Shown here: in pieces, positions 28,353 through 37,111 of the stretch
Layout: every line of letters starts with the position of its first letter
Position numbering within the stretch: position 1 is the first letter of the stretch
Source: Lachnospiraceae bacterium
GTDB taxonomy: Bacteria > Bacillota > Clostridia > Lachnospirales > Lachnospiraceae
Length of the DNA: 60,701 nucleotides
Reading direction: 5' to 3'
Assembly (NCBI GenBank): GCA_024698075.1
Contig: JAILRP010000012.1
Location: 1-60,701 of the forward strand
The notes under the pieces: generated by a model
What the model was told of the DNA's origin: nothing
Database searches by the model: none
The model's input: the letters and a program-made list of their open reading frames with translations, nothing else
Made by a program: the position numbers and the translations under genes

Positions 28353-30110
28353 TTATTCAACTGATATTATGTAATAGTAAATTGGCTGTCCGCCGGGATG
28401 AAGCTCGACGGAAAGATCCGGATATTTCTCCTCGGCGCATCTGGCAAACTCATTTGCGATCTCTTCGTCTACCTCATCGCCAAAATAAATGCATATGATC
28501 TCAGATTCGTCATCGACCATCTTGGAGAGCATTTCCATTGCAGTATCTTCAACAACAGTACCTACAGATAATATCTCATGGTCACCGATCCCCATGATAT
28601 TGCCCTTCTGTATCTGCATGCCGCCTATCGACGTGTCTCTCACCGCATAGGTGACCTGTCCGGTCTTAACACGTGATATCGCATCATTCATGGCAGTCTC
28701 GTTATCGGAAGGCGTGGCATCATTCATATAAGTGATGAGCGCCGTGATGCCCTGAGGTATCGTCTTGGTGGGAATGACGATGACCTGTTTGTCCTCGACG
28801 AGGAACTGTGCCTGATTGGCGGCAAGGATGATGTTCTTATTGTTCGGCAGTATGAACACACACTTGGCATTTACCTTCTCAATGGCGTTCAGCATGTCAT
28901 CTGTCGAAGGGTTCATTGTCTGGCCTCCGGTGATCAGATGGTCTACACCGAGGCTCTTAAATATCTCATCAAGTCCGCTCCCGCATGATACGGCCACAAA
29001 ACCCATTTCCTTTTCGGGTTCCTTCTTTTCCGCCTTCTGATTTTCGGGTTTGACAGTATCGGACCCGGATTTTCCGGACCCGGATTTTTCATCCTCGGCT
29101 TTTACGTTCTCTTCTGATGCCATATGGCCGGCATCATTTTGCAAAGTTTCGCTTCTCTTTTCATCCGGCTCCTTGGGGCTTGAAAGGACAGGCTTTATCT
29201 CATCCTTATCCCAGGGCTTGATGACGACATCATCTATAGTTCCGAAGGAAAGACATTTCGATATGATCCTTCCGGGCTCATCCGTGAATACGGAAATGCT
29301 GAGCCTGTCCCCGAGATCGTTCATCTTGGCTTCTGTGCCGTACTCATCCAGATATTCCTTGAGCTTGGCCCCGTCGTCTTCGCCAAATGTTCCTTTCTTG
29401 GCGACTGTCAGCGATGTTTCATATGTGATTATCTTTTCTTTTGCAGCCGGAGATGCCGAAGGCTTTGATATCTCAAATATCTCATCCGCATCCTCACCCG
29501 AATATGCGGCGTATCCGCCCTTTAATATCTCAAGAAGCCCCTGTCCGCCCGAGTCGACAACTCCGGCTTCCTTTAAAACGGGAAGCATTTCGGGAGTTTT
29601 CTGAAGGACTTCCTCGGCATAAAAGATTATTTCCTTAAAATATGAATCAAAATCGCCTGATTCTTCTTTAGCCGTGACCGCCCGCTCCGCAACGCCCCTG
29701 GCAACGGTGAGGATCGTTCCTTCCTTGGGCTTCATGACGGCCTTGTATGCTGTCTCGACTGCTTTCGAAAGTGCCTGTGTGAACACTTCCGTATCAAGCT
29801 CCTCATTTTCCTTTATAACTTTAGTGAATCCTCTGAACAGCTGCGAGAGGATCACACCCGAATTACCTCTTGCTCCGCGCAGAGAACCGGATGAGATGGC
29901 CTTGGACAGTGTTGCCATGTTCATGTCCGTAATGGTTTCGACCTCACCTACCGCCGACATAATAGTAAGCGACATGTTTGTTCCCGTATCACCGTCCGGC
30001 ACCGGGAAAACATTCAGTTCATTTATGATATCCTTGCAGGATTCAAGCCTTTTTGCGCCGGCCAGGAACATTTTTGACAATGTAGCGGCATCGATCTTGT
30101 TTGACTGCAC
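28353..30110 (-). CDS. fakA: DAK2/DegV-linked kinase, FakA-like fatty acid kinase subunit
   Basis: Belongs to the DhaL-domain family of FakA, which phosphorylates fatty acids bound to a FakB (DegV) partner. The N-terminal DhaL domain has FPVPDGDTGTNMSLT, SLRGARGNSGVILSQ and GVVDSGGQGLLEIL. A middle domain (~215-310) and a C-terminal DAK1-like domain (~370-585, GGQTMNPSTDDML and ILPNNKNIILAANQA) follow. Between them, residues 318-368 are a highly charged Glu/Lys/Ser-rich linker, making it longer (585 aa) than typical FakA. It starts with GTG at 30110, backed by AGGAGG 8 bases upstream. No FakB gene is in the window. Confidence 0.9.
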   Translation of the reverse strand: MQSNKIDAATLSKMFLAGAKRLESCKDIINELNVFPVPDGDTGTNMSLTIMSAVGEVETITDMNMATLSKAISSGSLRGARGNSGVILSQLFRGFTKVIKENEELDTEVFTQALSKAVETAYKAVMKPKEGTILTVARGVAERAVTAKEESGDFDSYFKEIIFYAEEVLQKTPEMLPVLKEAGVVDSGGQGLLEILKGGYAAYSGEDADEIFEISKPSASPAAKEKIITYETSLTVAKKGTFGEDDGAKLKEYLDEYGTEAKMNDLGDRLSISVFTDEPGRIISKCLSFGTIDDVVIKPWDKDEIKPVLSSPKEPDEKRSETLQNDAGHMASEENVKAEDEKSGSGKSGSDTVKPENQKAEKKEPEKEMGFVAVSCGSGLDEIFKSLGVDHLITGGQTMNPSTDDMLNAIEKVNAKCVFILPNNKNIILAANQAQFLVEDKQVIVIPTKTIPQGITALITYMNDATPSDNETAMNDAISRVKTGQVTYAVRDTSIGGMQIQKGNIMGIGDHEILSVGTVVEDTAMEMLSKMVDDESEIICIYFGDEVDEEIANEFARCAEEKYPDLSVELHPGGQPIYYYIISVE

Positions 30111-30124
30111 CTGTTTATCCTCCT

Positions 30125-30481
30125 TTAGTCGATCACTCGAACACCTTCAACATAAACATTTATCTTATCGATCTCAAATCCCGTATACTCTTCAACCTTA
30201 TATTTAACGTTGTTTACAAGATTTGATGCCACCGCACGGATGTTTACGCCGTAACTTACGATCACGTGAAAATCGAGTACCAGCTTATTATTTATCATCT
30301 CGACATTGATGCCTCTTGTAAGATTTTCCTTTTTGAGCATTTTGGCAATGCCGTCCGACATGCTGACCGCAGCCATGCCGACTATACCGAAACATTCAAC
30401 AGCTACGCTTCCGGCATACTGTGCGACAACATCGACATCAATGATAAGATTTCCTGAACCAGTTGATAAAGCTTCTTTCAT
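30125..30481 (-). CDS. Asp23/Gls24 family protein
   Basis: A 118-aa small protein of the Asp23/Gls24 (DUF322) family, linked to envelope stress in other Firmicutes. Features are NLIIDVDVVAQYAGSVAVEC, GIVGMA, and IVSYGVNIRAVASNLVNNVKYKVEEYTG. It has no membrane segment, so it probably acts from the cytoplasm or with a membrane partner. GAAGGAGG precedes the ATG. It is the first gene of the Gls24-FakA-recG operon, and this pairing with FakA is conserved in Firmicutes. Confidence 0.93.
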   Translation of the reverse strand: MKEALSTGSGNLIIDVDVVAQYAGSVAVECFGIVGMAAVSMSDGIAKMLKKENLTRGINVEMINNKLVLDFHVIVSYGVNIRAVASNLVNNVKYKVEEYTGFEIDKINVYVEGVRVID

Positions 30482-30540
30482 ACGAAACCTCCTTCTACCG
30501 CCTCATCGCAGTATTCTCTTTCTGAGCATAAAGCATAAAT

Positions 30541-30569
30541 ATTATACACGTATTTATTATCATTGAAAA
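30541..30569 (-). promoter_or_regulatory. Promoter of the Gls24-FakA-recG operon
   Basis: Minus-strand -10 TATAAT (30541-30546) with a 17-base spacer to a weak -35 TTTTCA (30564-30569). It lies in the divergent region with rpmB. The predicted start is near 30534. Confidence 0.65.
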
Positions 30570-30602
30570 CATAAAAAATCCGACTCACTTGTAAACTTGT
30601 AC

Positions 30603-30631
30603 TTGCAAAGGCCATAAACATTTGATAAAAT
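30603..30631 (+). promoter_or_regulatory. Promoter of rpmB
   Basis: Plus-strand -35 TTGCAA (30603-30608), 17-base spacer, -10 TAAAAT (30626-30631). The leader is about 50 bases, ending with an AAGGAGG ribosome-binding site (30675-30681) in front of the rpmB ATG at 30689. Confidence 0.75.
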
Positions 30632-30688
30632 ACCCGTGTTGCGTAAAAATATCTTAATTTACATAGATAGTTTTAAGGAGGCAAAAAG

Positions 30689-30874
30689 ATGGCTAAATGT
30701 GATATCTGCGGAAAGGGCGTTCATTTCGGCAATAATGTGAGCCACTCACACAGAAGATCAAACCGTATCTTTCATTCGAACGTAAAACGTGTTAAATGCA
30801 TGGTTGACGGTACACCTACCACTCTTCATGTATGCACGAGATGCTTAAGGTCAGACAAGGTTGAAAGAGCTTAA
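30689..30874 (+). CDS. rpmB: 50S ribosomal protein L28
   Basis: Basic 61-aa protein of the large ribosomal subunit. It is the Cys-containing, zinc-ribbon form (CDICG near the N-terminus and CTRCLRS near the end). The MAKCDICGKGVHFGNNVSHSHRR start is diagnostic. It is a single-gene unit with its own promoter and terminator, as is usual in Firmicutes where rpmB lies divergent to the Gls24-FakA operon. Confidence 0.98.
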   Translation: MAKCDICGKGVHFGNNVSHSHRRSNRIFHSNVKRVKCMVDGTPTTLHVCTRCLRSDKVERA

Positions 30875-30884
30875 GGCACGATAT

Positions 30885-30911
30885 AAAAGAACCTCGAATG
30901 AGGTTCTTTTA
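30885..30911. terminator. Bidirectional terminator between rpmB and the ytfJ operon
   Basis: Stem AAAAGAACCTC (30885-30895), GAAT loop, GAGGTTCTTTT (30900-30910). A T-rich tail follows on the plus strand, and the arm's AAAA gives a T-run on the minus strand. It lies 11 bases after the rpmB stop and 16 bases after the end of the convergent ytfJ-like gene, so it can serve both. Confidence 0.9.
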
Positions 30912-30926
30912 TTTTGCCCGAAATCT

Positions 30927-31316
30927 CTATTCTTCGCCGGTGTTTGCTGCTTTTAAGACTTCCTCGTCCGAAACCGTTGTCTCCTTTTTGGCGGTAATCT
31001 TGTTCATTATCTCGGGAACCATGTCTATGATCTTTGTTACGGAATCCTGATTCTTGATGCTGACAACCCTGGTAGAATTCTTCTGTACCACAAGCACGGC
31101 GGAAGGTGTCATCTTTCCGGACAGTCCGCCGGCACCGTTATCCTTCTTGTCTCCGCGGAATGTTCCGGCTCCGACACCGAAAGATACATCGACGAACGGG
31201 ATCAGTATGGTATCCCCCACAACTACGGGTTCACCAACGACCGTTTTGCTCGACAGGAACCCTTCCATCCCCTCAAGCAGTGAATTTACAACCGAATTAA
31301 AACTACTCTCAGCCAT
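30927..31316 (-). CDS. YtfJ/GerW family protein
   Basis: A 129-aa protein of the GerW/YtfJ family. Typical features are the VVGEPVVVGDTILIPFVDVSFGVGAG core and a Gly-rich loop (GAGGLSGKMTPSAVLVV). In Bacillus the family affects spore germination, but it is also common in Clostridia that are not known to sporulate, so it does not prove sporulation here. GGAGG precedes the ATG. It is the last of a three-gene operon with the DUF2953 protein and a small protein; the YtfJ-DUF2953 pairing is conserved. Confidence 0.9.
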   Translation of the reverse strand: MAESSFNSVVNSLLEGMEGFLSSKTVVGEPVVVGDTILIPFVDVSFGVGAGTFRGDKKDNGAGGLSGKMTPSAVLVVQKNSTRVVSIKNQDSVTKIIDMVPEIMNKITAKKETTVSDEEVLKAANTGEE

Positions 31317-31340
31317 TTTGCTCCTCCATAATGCTTAGAT

Positions 31341-32264
31341 TCATTTCCCGGAATGTTTCTTATAAAGCCGCCACATCCTCCTGCACTCCTTTGAAAAGTA
31401 AAGCCTCAGGAAACACATGACGGGTACGATGAGGGCTAAATGCCCTTTTAACATAATATCCCCGTATATCTTTGTATCTTCAAACGAAGGCTCGATCTTA
31501 AGCTTCCTCGGCATGATGGGATATATCATTGACAGATACATGAGGATCTTCCCTGTCGTGGCGGGATCCTCAAAACCGAAATGCACATTTCCCTTAATGC
31601 GTCTTGGCGCCGCCTTCTTAAGCAGCTTTATAAGCTGCGTCTTGGCAAGCTCTGCCGCCTTACGGTTCTTCGTATCATTATACATTTTCTCCCAGAACCG
31701 TACGTTGTATCTTACCTTTTCATATTTACTGCAGAACTCTTCATATTTATTGATTACGGTATCAACGATATCTTCTATCTTATCTTCAAGGCTCTTTGTC
31801 TCTTCCTTATCGGAGAGCTGTTCTTCCGATCCCGTATCGCCCGTCTCATCTTCATCAGGATCATGGGAATATACAGGATCATCATTCCAGTCTATCGTAA
31901 AATCATCTTCCGTAAGTTCATTTGCATCGGGCTCTTCATTTACCGGCTCTTCCTCTCCCCCGGCATGATCCGGTCCATCGCTTACGCTTTCTGGCTCTTC
32001 TTCCTTCTTTCCCCTGCCCTTTAGCCTTATGCCGAAGATCTTTATATATGCATCGGTTTCTTTATCATAAGCAAAAGCCGCGGTTACGATATGAAGGAGG
32101 TAGCTGGCCTTAGCCAGAAGGTGCATTTCCCCGGAGTCAATCAAACGGTCGGCCGTGATACGGTATCTGACCGGGACAAAAAGGATGAGTGCGAGGATCA
32201 GAAGGATCAGCGCTATGACCGCAAGCAATATGATGCCGATGATAGTTAATACGGTAAACGCCAT
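31341..32264 (-). CDS. DUF2953 family membrane-anchored protein
   Basis: A 307-aa protein like Bacillus YtfI (DUF2953). One N-terminal membrane segment at residues 5-30 is followed by VPVRYRI. Residues 85-160 are an acidic low-complexity region, and residues 205-300 are a more conserved part (KAAPRRIKGNVHFGFEDPATTGKIL) with a second hydrophobic stretch near 275-290. The role is unknown; coupling to the YtfJ protein suggests they act together. Its ATG overlaps the upstream stop by one base (TAATG). Confidence 0.85.
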   Translation of the reverse strand: MAFTVLTIIGIILLAVIALILLILALILFVPVRYRITADRLIDSGEMHLLAKASYLLHIVTAAFAYDKETDAYIKIFGIRLKGRGKKEEEPESVSDGPDHAGGEEEPVNEEPDANELTEDDFTIDWNDDPVYSHDPDEDETGDTGSEEQLSDKEETKSLEDKIEDIVDTVINKYEEFCSKYEKVRYNVRFWEKMYNDTKNRKAAELAKTQLIKLLKKAAPRRIKGNVHFGFEDPATTGKILMYLSMIYPIMPRKLKIEPSFEDTKIYGDIMLKGHLALIVPVMCFLRLYFSKECRRMWRLYKKHSGK

Positions 32265-32596
32265 TATATATGATCCTTAATGTATTTCTCGAAATATCCG
32301 CGGACATCAGAAAGATCACCGCAATTCTCAAGGCAGTCCCTGATCATCTTTTCGATGAGCTCCCTTGCGGACTTGCTGCTTTCCGCCACTCCGATGATAA
32401 CCCTGTCTTCGCGCCTTATGCGTTTCTGCTTGAAGACAGTAGCCGGATATATGTCAAAAAGATCCGTTCCGTTTTCGGCAAGCGTGATGAAATGAAGCCT
32501 CGTCATTCCGATCCCGCAGGCCATTTTCCACCTTACCGATGACATTTTAGGTTTAACGGCCCCCGTAACGTACGGCTCATCAACAAAACGTACCAC
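32264..32596 (-). CDS. Small conserved protein of unknown function
   Basis: A 110-aa soluble protein that I do not recognise. It starts with GTG at 32596, preceded by GGAG at 7 bases. The N-terminal half has GMTRLHFITLAENGTDLFDIY; the C-terminal half is helical and charged. No metal-binding or catalytic motif is evident. It is the first gene in the operon with DUF2953 and YtfJ-like genes, which gives the only clue to its role. Confidence 0.75.
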   Translation of the reverse strand: MVRFVDEPYVTGAVKPKMSSVRWKMACGIGMTRLHFITLAENGTDLFDIYPATVFKQKRIRREDRVIIGVAESSKSARELIEKMIRDCLENCGDLSDVRGYFEKYIKDHI

Positions 32597-32630
32597 TTAT
32601 CATCTCCTCTAAACCAAAAAGACGTTAATG

Positions 32631-32659
32631 ATTATATCAAAAAAAAGCAAAAAAGTTAA
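32631..32659 (-). promoter_or_regulatory. Promoter of the small-protein/DUF2953/ytfJ operon
   Basis: Minus-strand -10 TATAAT (32631-32636), 17-base spacer, -35 TTAACT (32654-32659). The spacer is almost all T, with one GC pair. The predicted start is near 32624. It is back-to-back with the promoter of the HD-GYP gene, whose -35 begins 9 bases away. Confidence 0.75.
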
Positions 32660-32667
32660 TCCTTATA

Positions 32668-32696
32668 TTGACATTAAACATTGTGATTTTTATACT
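32668..32696 (+). promoter_or_regulatory. Sigma-A promoter of the HD-GYP gene
   Basis: Plus-strand perfect -35 TTGACA (32668-32673), 17-base spacer and -10 TATACT (32691-32696). The predicted start is near 32703, with a leader of about 44 bases ending in AGAGGGG. Confidence 0.82.
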
Positions 32697-32746
32697 AAAC
32701 GCAGAACAAGTAATGTTTACTGATGTTCAATGAGAGGGGTAGAAAT

Positions 32747-33808
32747 ATGGAACTCAAGGCGGTCATAGCTCTGACACCCGGCACCGTGGTTGCCGAGGAT
32801 GTTCTCGATCACAAGGGAAATGTAATCGTTAAGAAGAATACCGCATTGGATAAATACCTTATCCAAAAGCTTAACATTGCAAACATCACCTGCATAAACG
32901 TTAAGGAACCCGAGGATTTTCTCACGACTTACTTTGAGAAGATCAAGGTGAGCCGTACGTTCAAGCAGTTCTATGAGATCTATTCCAAGAACTTCTTCGA
33001 GTACAAGGACATGATGCAGAAGTTTCTCAAGGAAAAGGTCCCCATCGATCCCAACAGGCTTTATGAGATCATCGATGACATCACCTCTCCTTTCAGGCAC
33101 AGCAAGATCACCATCCTTGATATGCTGACTGTACTAGAGACCGCAGAGGTTGATTTTCTCTATACACATTCCATAAACGTAGCACTCATATGCAATTATA
33201 CGGCCAAATGGTTCCGCCTTGATGAAGAAGATTCAAAGGCTTTGGTGCTTTGCGGATTCTTTTATGATATAGGAAAGTTCGTGATACCTCAGGACATACT
33301 CCTGAGGCAGGGCCGCCTTTCCGATGAGGAATTTGACCTTATCAAATCCCATGCCGTCAAGGGCTATCAGATGCTTCAGATGTATGATATCGATGAGCGG
33401 ATAAAGCTGTGTGCGCTCATGCATCATGAACGGATCGACGGGAGTGGCTATCCTAAGGGTCTCGTTGATGAACAGATCAACCAGTTTGCCAAGATCATCG
33501 CCATTCTGGACAGTTATGAGGCAATGACCAGCTACAGGTCATACCGTGCTCCGCTCTGCCCGTTCAAGGTCATAGAGATATTCGAAAAAGACGGATACGG
33601 AAAATATGATACGGGATGCTATATGACTTTCCTTGAGAGAATGGTCGAGGAATACATCGGCAAAGAAGTGCAGCTTAATGACGGCACGGTATGCGTTGTC
33701 GTTCTCATCAACAAACAGCGCTATTCACGTCCGATGGTAAAGACCGAAGACGGTAAATATATAGACCTGGCATCTCAGAAAAACCTGTCGATAGTGGCGC
33801 TCGTGTGA
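32747..33808 (+). CDS. HD-GYP domain protein with Tyr-Asp in place of His-Asp
   Basis: A 353-aa soluble protein. Residues 1-115 are a poorly conserved N-terminal region with GTVVAEDV typical of HD-GYP proteins. Residues 135-310 are an HD-GYP domain: H141, a YD pair (173-174) followed by IGK, H202, HHER (226-229) and the GYP signature in DGSGYPKGL. In active c-di-GMP phosphodiesterases the HD pair is His-Asp; here His is Tyr, so a metal ligand is missing. The protein may be a c-di-GMP sensor or a weak enzyme. I start it at the ATG at 32747, which AGAGGGG precedes. It converges on the NUDIX gene with only one base between the stops. Confidence 0.88.
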   Translation: MELKAVIALTPGTVVAEDVLDHKGNVIVKKNTALDKYLIQKLNIANITCINVKEPEDFLTTYFEKIKVSRTFKQFYEIYSKNFFEYKDMMQKFLKEKVPIDPNRLYEIIDDITSPFRHSKITILDMLTVLETAEVDFLYTHSINVALICNYTAKWFRLDEEDSKALVLCGFFYDIGKFVIPQDILLRQGRLSDEEFDLIKSHAVKGYQMLQMYDIDERIKLCALMHHERIDGSGYPKGLVDEQINQFAKIIAILDSYEAMTSYRSYRAPLCPFKVIEIFEKDGYGKYDTGCYMTFLERMVEEYIGKEVQLNDGTVCVVVLINKQRYSRPMVKTEDGKYIDLASQKNLSIVALV

Positions 33809-33809
33809 A

Positions 33810-34247
33810 CTAATCCCATTTCTGCTGCCTTTTCAGGCGCTTATATATCTTATATCCCTGTTCTAAAATATAACGCTCGTTATCGAATTTCAGCAGATGA
33901 AAAGCTTCATGATACTTGTAATATCCGCTGTCCCTGAAGTATTCTTCGGACTGCGGCGTGCTGTCATAGCTGTCAGACCTCATCAGATACCAGTGGACCT
34001 CTTTCGAGACGGTATCTTCGGGAACAACAAAAGAATATATAGTCTTATCTATATATTCCACTATGACACCGTCAACTCCGGACTCTTCCTTCACTTCGCG
34101 CAGCGCCGTGGCCTCATGCGTCTCACCCGGCTCAACTGTTCCCTTCGGAAGGACCCATCCCTCATATCTGTTGTTGTAATTCTTGTAAAGCAGCAGGACC
34201 TTGCCTCTGTGTATCACAAGGCCGCCACAGCTGACCGCTTCTATCAT
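33810..34247 (-). CDS. NUDIX hydrolase
   Basis: A 145-aa NUDIX protein that should hydrolyse a nucleoside-diphosphate-linked substrate. The NUDIX box GTVEPGETHEATALREVKEESGV is intact, with the metal-binding REVKEE. The size and the WVLPKGTVEPGE start resemble diadenosine polyphosphate or RNA-cap hydrolases (MutT/Ap4A-type), but substrate cannot be told. AGAGG precedes the ATG. It lies 35 bases downstream of the PBP gene on the same strand; TATTAT in the gap could be a weak -10. Confidence 0.9.
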   Translation of the reverse strand: MIEAVSCGGLVIHRGKVLLLYKNYNNRYEGWVLPKGTVEPGETHEATALREVKEESGVDGVIVEYIDKTIYSFVVPEDTVSKEVHWYLMRSDSYDSTPQSEEYFRDSGYYKYHEAFHLLKFDNERYILEQGYKIYKRLKRQQKWD

Positions 34248-34282
34248 TGCAATCCTCTTTGGTAAACTTGAAAACTATAATA

Positions 34283-35749
34283 TCATCTGCCATAGTATGC
34301 GTCAAATACTCTTTTGGCGACAGGCACGGCAACCGAACCTCCGGAACCTCCGCCCTCGACTATTACGGTGACTGCTATCTGAGGATGATCATCCGTTGAC
34401 GCAAAACCCGTAAACCACGCGTGGGAAAGAGATTTATTTGATGAATACTCCGCCGAACCGGTCTTGCCGGAAATCTTATATCCGTCCGTATCGAACGCTC
34501 TCCTGCCCGTTCCGTTGACGACAACCTCACGCATCATCTTCTGAAGGCTTTTCGAATAGCCCTCATCTATAAGCCTGCCGTACTCCCTCTGCTTGGTACG
34601 TCTTATCGTGCCTCCGTCGGCATTTTCTATGGATGATATGACATACGGTCTCATAAGTATGCCGTCATTTGCTATGGCGGATGTGATGAGAAGCATATGC
34701 ACGGGGCTTATGAGCGTACGTCCCTGTCCTATCCCGGTCTGCAGAAGGTCGTCGGTCGATGAATCGGCACTGATGTCGAAATATGCCATCGAATATTTAA
34801 AAGGGAGAGGCAGCGGCTTGTTGAACATAAGTTCATTGATAGTCGAGGCAAATCTTCTCCTGTCAAGTCCGGAAGATATATTGGCAAAGCTCGAGTTGCA
34901 CGACTGTGCAAAACTGTCATCAAAATTGATCCACCCATGGCTCTGTTCGTTGAAACAGTTTATGACTGAACCCTTATACTCAAAGCTGCCTTTACATTCA
35001 AATCCGTAATCGGACACATTGCCGTCATGTTCTTTAAGGTATTCGAGCGCTGTGACTATCTTGAAAGTCGAACCCGGCGGATATGAGCCGAGAAAGGCCC
35101 TGTTAAGAAGCGGAGAATCTTCGCTGTCTTCATTAAGCCTATCCCACCGGCCGATAACTTCATTCGGATCGAAATCGGGCTTTGAGACGACGCAGAGTAT
35201 CTCACCGGTCGTAACATCCATGGCCACAACTGCGCCCTTTCTGTCATCCATCGCATCATAAGCGGCTTCCTGCATTTTTGTGTCAAGCGTAGAAAGTACG
35301 TTATTCCCATGATTTTTAACGCCGGCAAGATCATTTCTGATCCTTGTCGCTATATTGCCGTCGCAGGTCAGGAGCGTATAGTTTTCCATGCTTTCTATCC
35401 CAAGGACTCCGTGCGTCGAATAACCGACGATATGTGCGAATGTATTCCTGTACGGATAGCTGCGGTAATATCCGCCCTCTCCGTCGGACATGGTCGTTGC
35501 GAGCACTTCACCGTCACGGGACAGGATATCGCCCCGGATGATCCTCGATTCAAGAAGCGTCTGTCGCTTGTTGTAATTGCTGTTTATCATCGTTCCGGCG
35601 CGAAACTGCGTGAAAATACCGAGATATATGAGCATGCCGATGAAAAGCATGATGAACGCATACGTTATCACGCTTATCTCACGGTTATTGTCAAAATGAT
35701 GACGTGATCTTTCCTTATCGGATTTTTCTCTTCGAAACAGGCCTATCAT
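34283..35749 (-). CDS. pbpA: Class B penicillin-binding protein (PbpA-type transpeptidase)
   Basis: Peptidoglycan transpeptidase anchored by one N-terminal membrane segment (about 25-48). The 488-aa protein resembles the compact PbpA-type PBP2 that pairs with a SEDS glycosyltransferase. Motifs are SxxK in PPGSTFKI, SxN in SCNSS, and KTG in ISGKTGSAEYS. The pedestal domain is short (RIIRGDILSRDGEVLA) and there are no PASTA domains. It abuts the SEDS gene without a gap, as expected for a cognate pair in septal or elongation synthesis. Confidence 0.93.
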   Translation of the reverse strand: MIGLFRREKSDKERSRHHFDNNREISVITYAFIMLFIGMLIYLGIFTQFRAGTMINSNYNKRQTLLESRIIRGDILSRDGEVLATTMSDGEGGYYRSYPYRNTFAHIVGYSTHGVLGIESMENYTLLTCDGNIATRIRNDLAGVKNHGNNVLSTLDTKMQEAAYDAMDDRKGAVVAMDVTTGEILCVVSKPDFDPNEVIGRWDRLNEDSEDSPLLNRAFLGSYPPGSTFKIVTALEYLKEHDGNVSDYGFECKGSFEYKGSVINCFNEQSHGWINFDDSFAQSCNSSFANISSGLDRRRFASTINELMFNKPLPLPFKYSMAYFDISADSSTDDLLQTGIGQGRTLISPVHMLLITSAIANDGILMRPYVISSIENADGGTIRRTKQREYGRLIDEGYSKSLQKMMREVVVNGTGRRAFDTDGYKISGKTGSAEYSSNKSLSHAWFTGFASTDDHPQIAVTVIVEGGGSGGSVAVPVAKRVFDAYYGR

Positions 35750-37111
35750 CTATTCAAGCTCCATGATATCGAGTTTTTCCGTCTTAAAGTCCGCGCTTTT
35801 GGGTATATGGTTGTCAGAGCCTTTGCTGATATACAGTCCCTGTATTATCGCAAACACGCAGAAAGTGACAACGACCGATGTGCCGCCGTAGCTTACGAGA
35901 GGCAGCGTGACTCCCGTTAATGGAATGAACTTGACAACGCCTCCGACAGTCAGGAATACCTGGAATATATACGCCACCGACAGTCCGAGCGCGACAAGCT
36001 TGAAGAACGGGTCTTCAAACTTAAGCGCTATGTTCATGAACATTACAAAGCATGACAGGCACAGGAGCACCAGGCACATCCCGAACACCACTCCCATCTC
36101 TTCGCATATTGCCGAAAAGATAAAATCTGCGGCAACAACAGGGATCGTTGAAGGAGCCCCCTGTCCTATGCCCATTCCGAGCCATCCCCCGGTACCTATC
36201 GCAAAAAGGCTCTGAGCTATCTGATATCCCTCTTCGCTTATATGCCCCATGGGATCGAGGAAAGCGGTGACCCTAACCCTGACATGTGAAAACAGCTTAT
36301 ATCCGGCGACCGAACCTGCAGCCCCGCAAAGAATGCCGAGGAGGAGATACAGGACATTCTTGGAGGCGACATAGAGCATCGTTATATAAACGACAAAAAA
36401 TATGATCGCACTGCCGAGATCCTTTGAAAGCACGAGCATCATGACATGTGCCGCGGCTATCGCCGCACTTATCACGATGTCTTTCAGCCTGTGGTTTCTG
36501 GCGAGTATGGATGCAACAGCAAAAACGAACACGATCTTGACATATTCCGAAGGCTGGAACGTATAACTCGCGATATGGATATTGATCTTTGAACCGTTGA
36601 TGACCGCCGAGAACAGGAGCACCGCTGCAAGAGATGCAAGCCCTACCCCTACATAAAGCCACTTGAATTTTTCAAAGAACCTTATCCTGCTTATGATGTA
36701 CGGGACCACAAGGGTCACGGCAGCAGCCCCCATTACGATATAAAACTGCCTCATGGCCCTTTCATATGATATCCTCGTCAGAATAAGAAGCCCTATAGTG
36801 ACAAGCATGCACATGTTATTGATTATAAGCGTATTTGCCCTCGGATATATGAACCTGTATGCGAACAGAATGACGAGTATCCCTATCTGCTGAATGAGGT
36901 ATGCCCTGAAATACCGGATATCCCCTTTCTGGGCATAAAGAGAGGCAAATCCGAGAAAATGCACCATCACCATGAAGAAATTCTGGCGAAGGTAAATGCC
37001 CTTGCGGTCATATTCGTTCCCGAACCTGAAGACCGCAAAGCACTGAACGGTATAGACCGCCATGAACACGATCATGAGATATCTGGATATCTCGATAAAA
37101 ATCTTTTCCAT
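35750..37111 (-). CDS. SEDS peptidoglycan polymerase (FtsW/RodA/SpoVE family)
   Basis: Polytopic membrane glycosyltransferase that polymerises lipid II. At 453 aa I count about ten to twelve hydrophobic segments. The conserved loop after TM7 has AADFIFSAICEEMG (catalytic Asp and Glu), preceded by the GQGAPSTIPV stretch, and PLVSYGGTSVVV is the SEDS signature near the C-terminus. It begins directly after the U32 stop and is followed directly by the class B PBP, its likely partner. FtsW versus RodA cannot be settled from sequence; the pairing with PbpA favours a RodA-like or an actinobacterial-like division arrangement. Confidence 0.93.
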   Translation of the reverse strand: MEKIFIEISRYLMIVFMAVYTVQCFAVFRFGNEYDRKGIYLRQNFFMVMVHFLGFASLYAQKGDIRYFRAYLIQQIGILVILFAYRFIYPRANTLIINNMCMLVTIGLLILTRISYERAMRQFYIVMGAAAVTLVVPYIISRIRFFEKFKWLYVGVGLASLAAVLLFSAVINGSKINIHIASYTFQPSEYVKIVFVFAVASILARNHRLKDIVISAAIAAAHVMMLVLSKDLGSAIIFFVVYITMLYVASKNVLYLLLGILCGAAGSVAGYKLFSHVRVRVTAFLDPMGHISEEGYQIAQSLFAIGTGGWLGMGIGQGAPSTIPVVAADFIFSAICEEMGVVFGMCLVLLCLSCFVMFMNIALKFEDPFFKLVALGLSVAYIFQVFLTVGGVVKFIPLTGVTLPLVSYGGTSVVVTFCVFAIIQGLYISKGSDNHIPKSADFKTEKLDIMELE

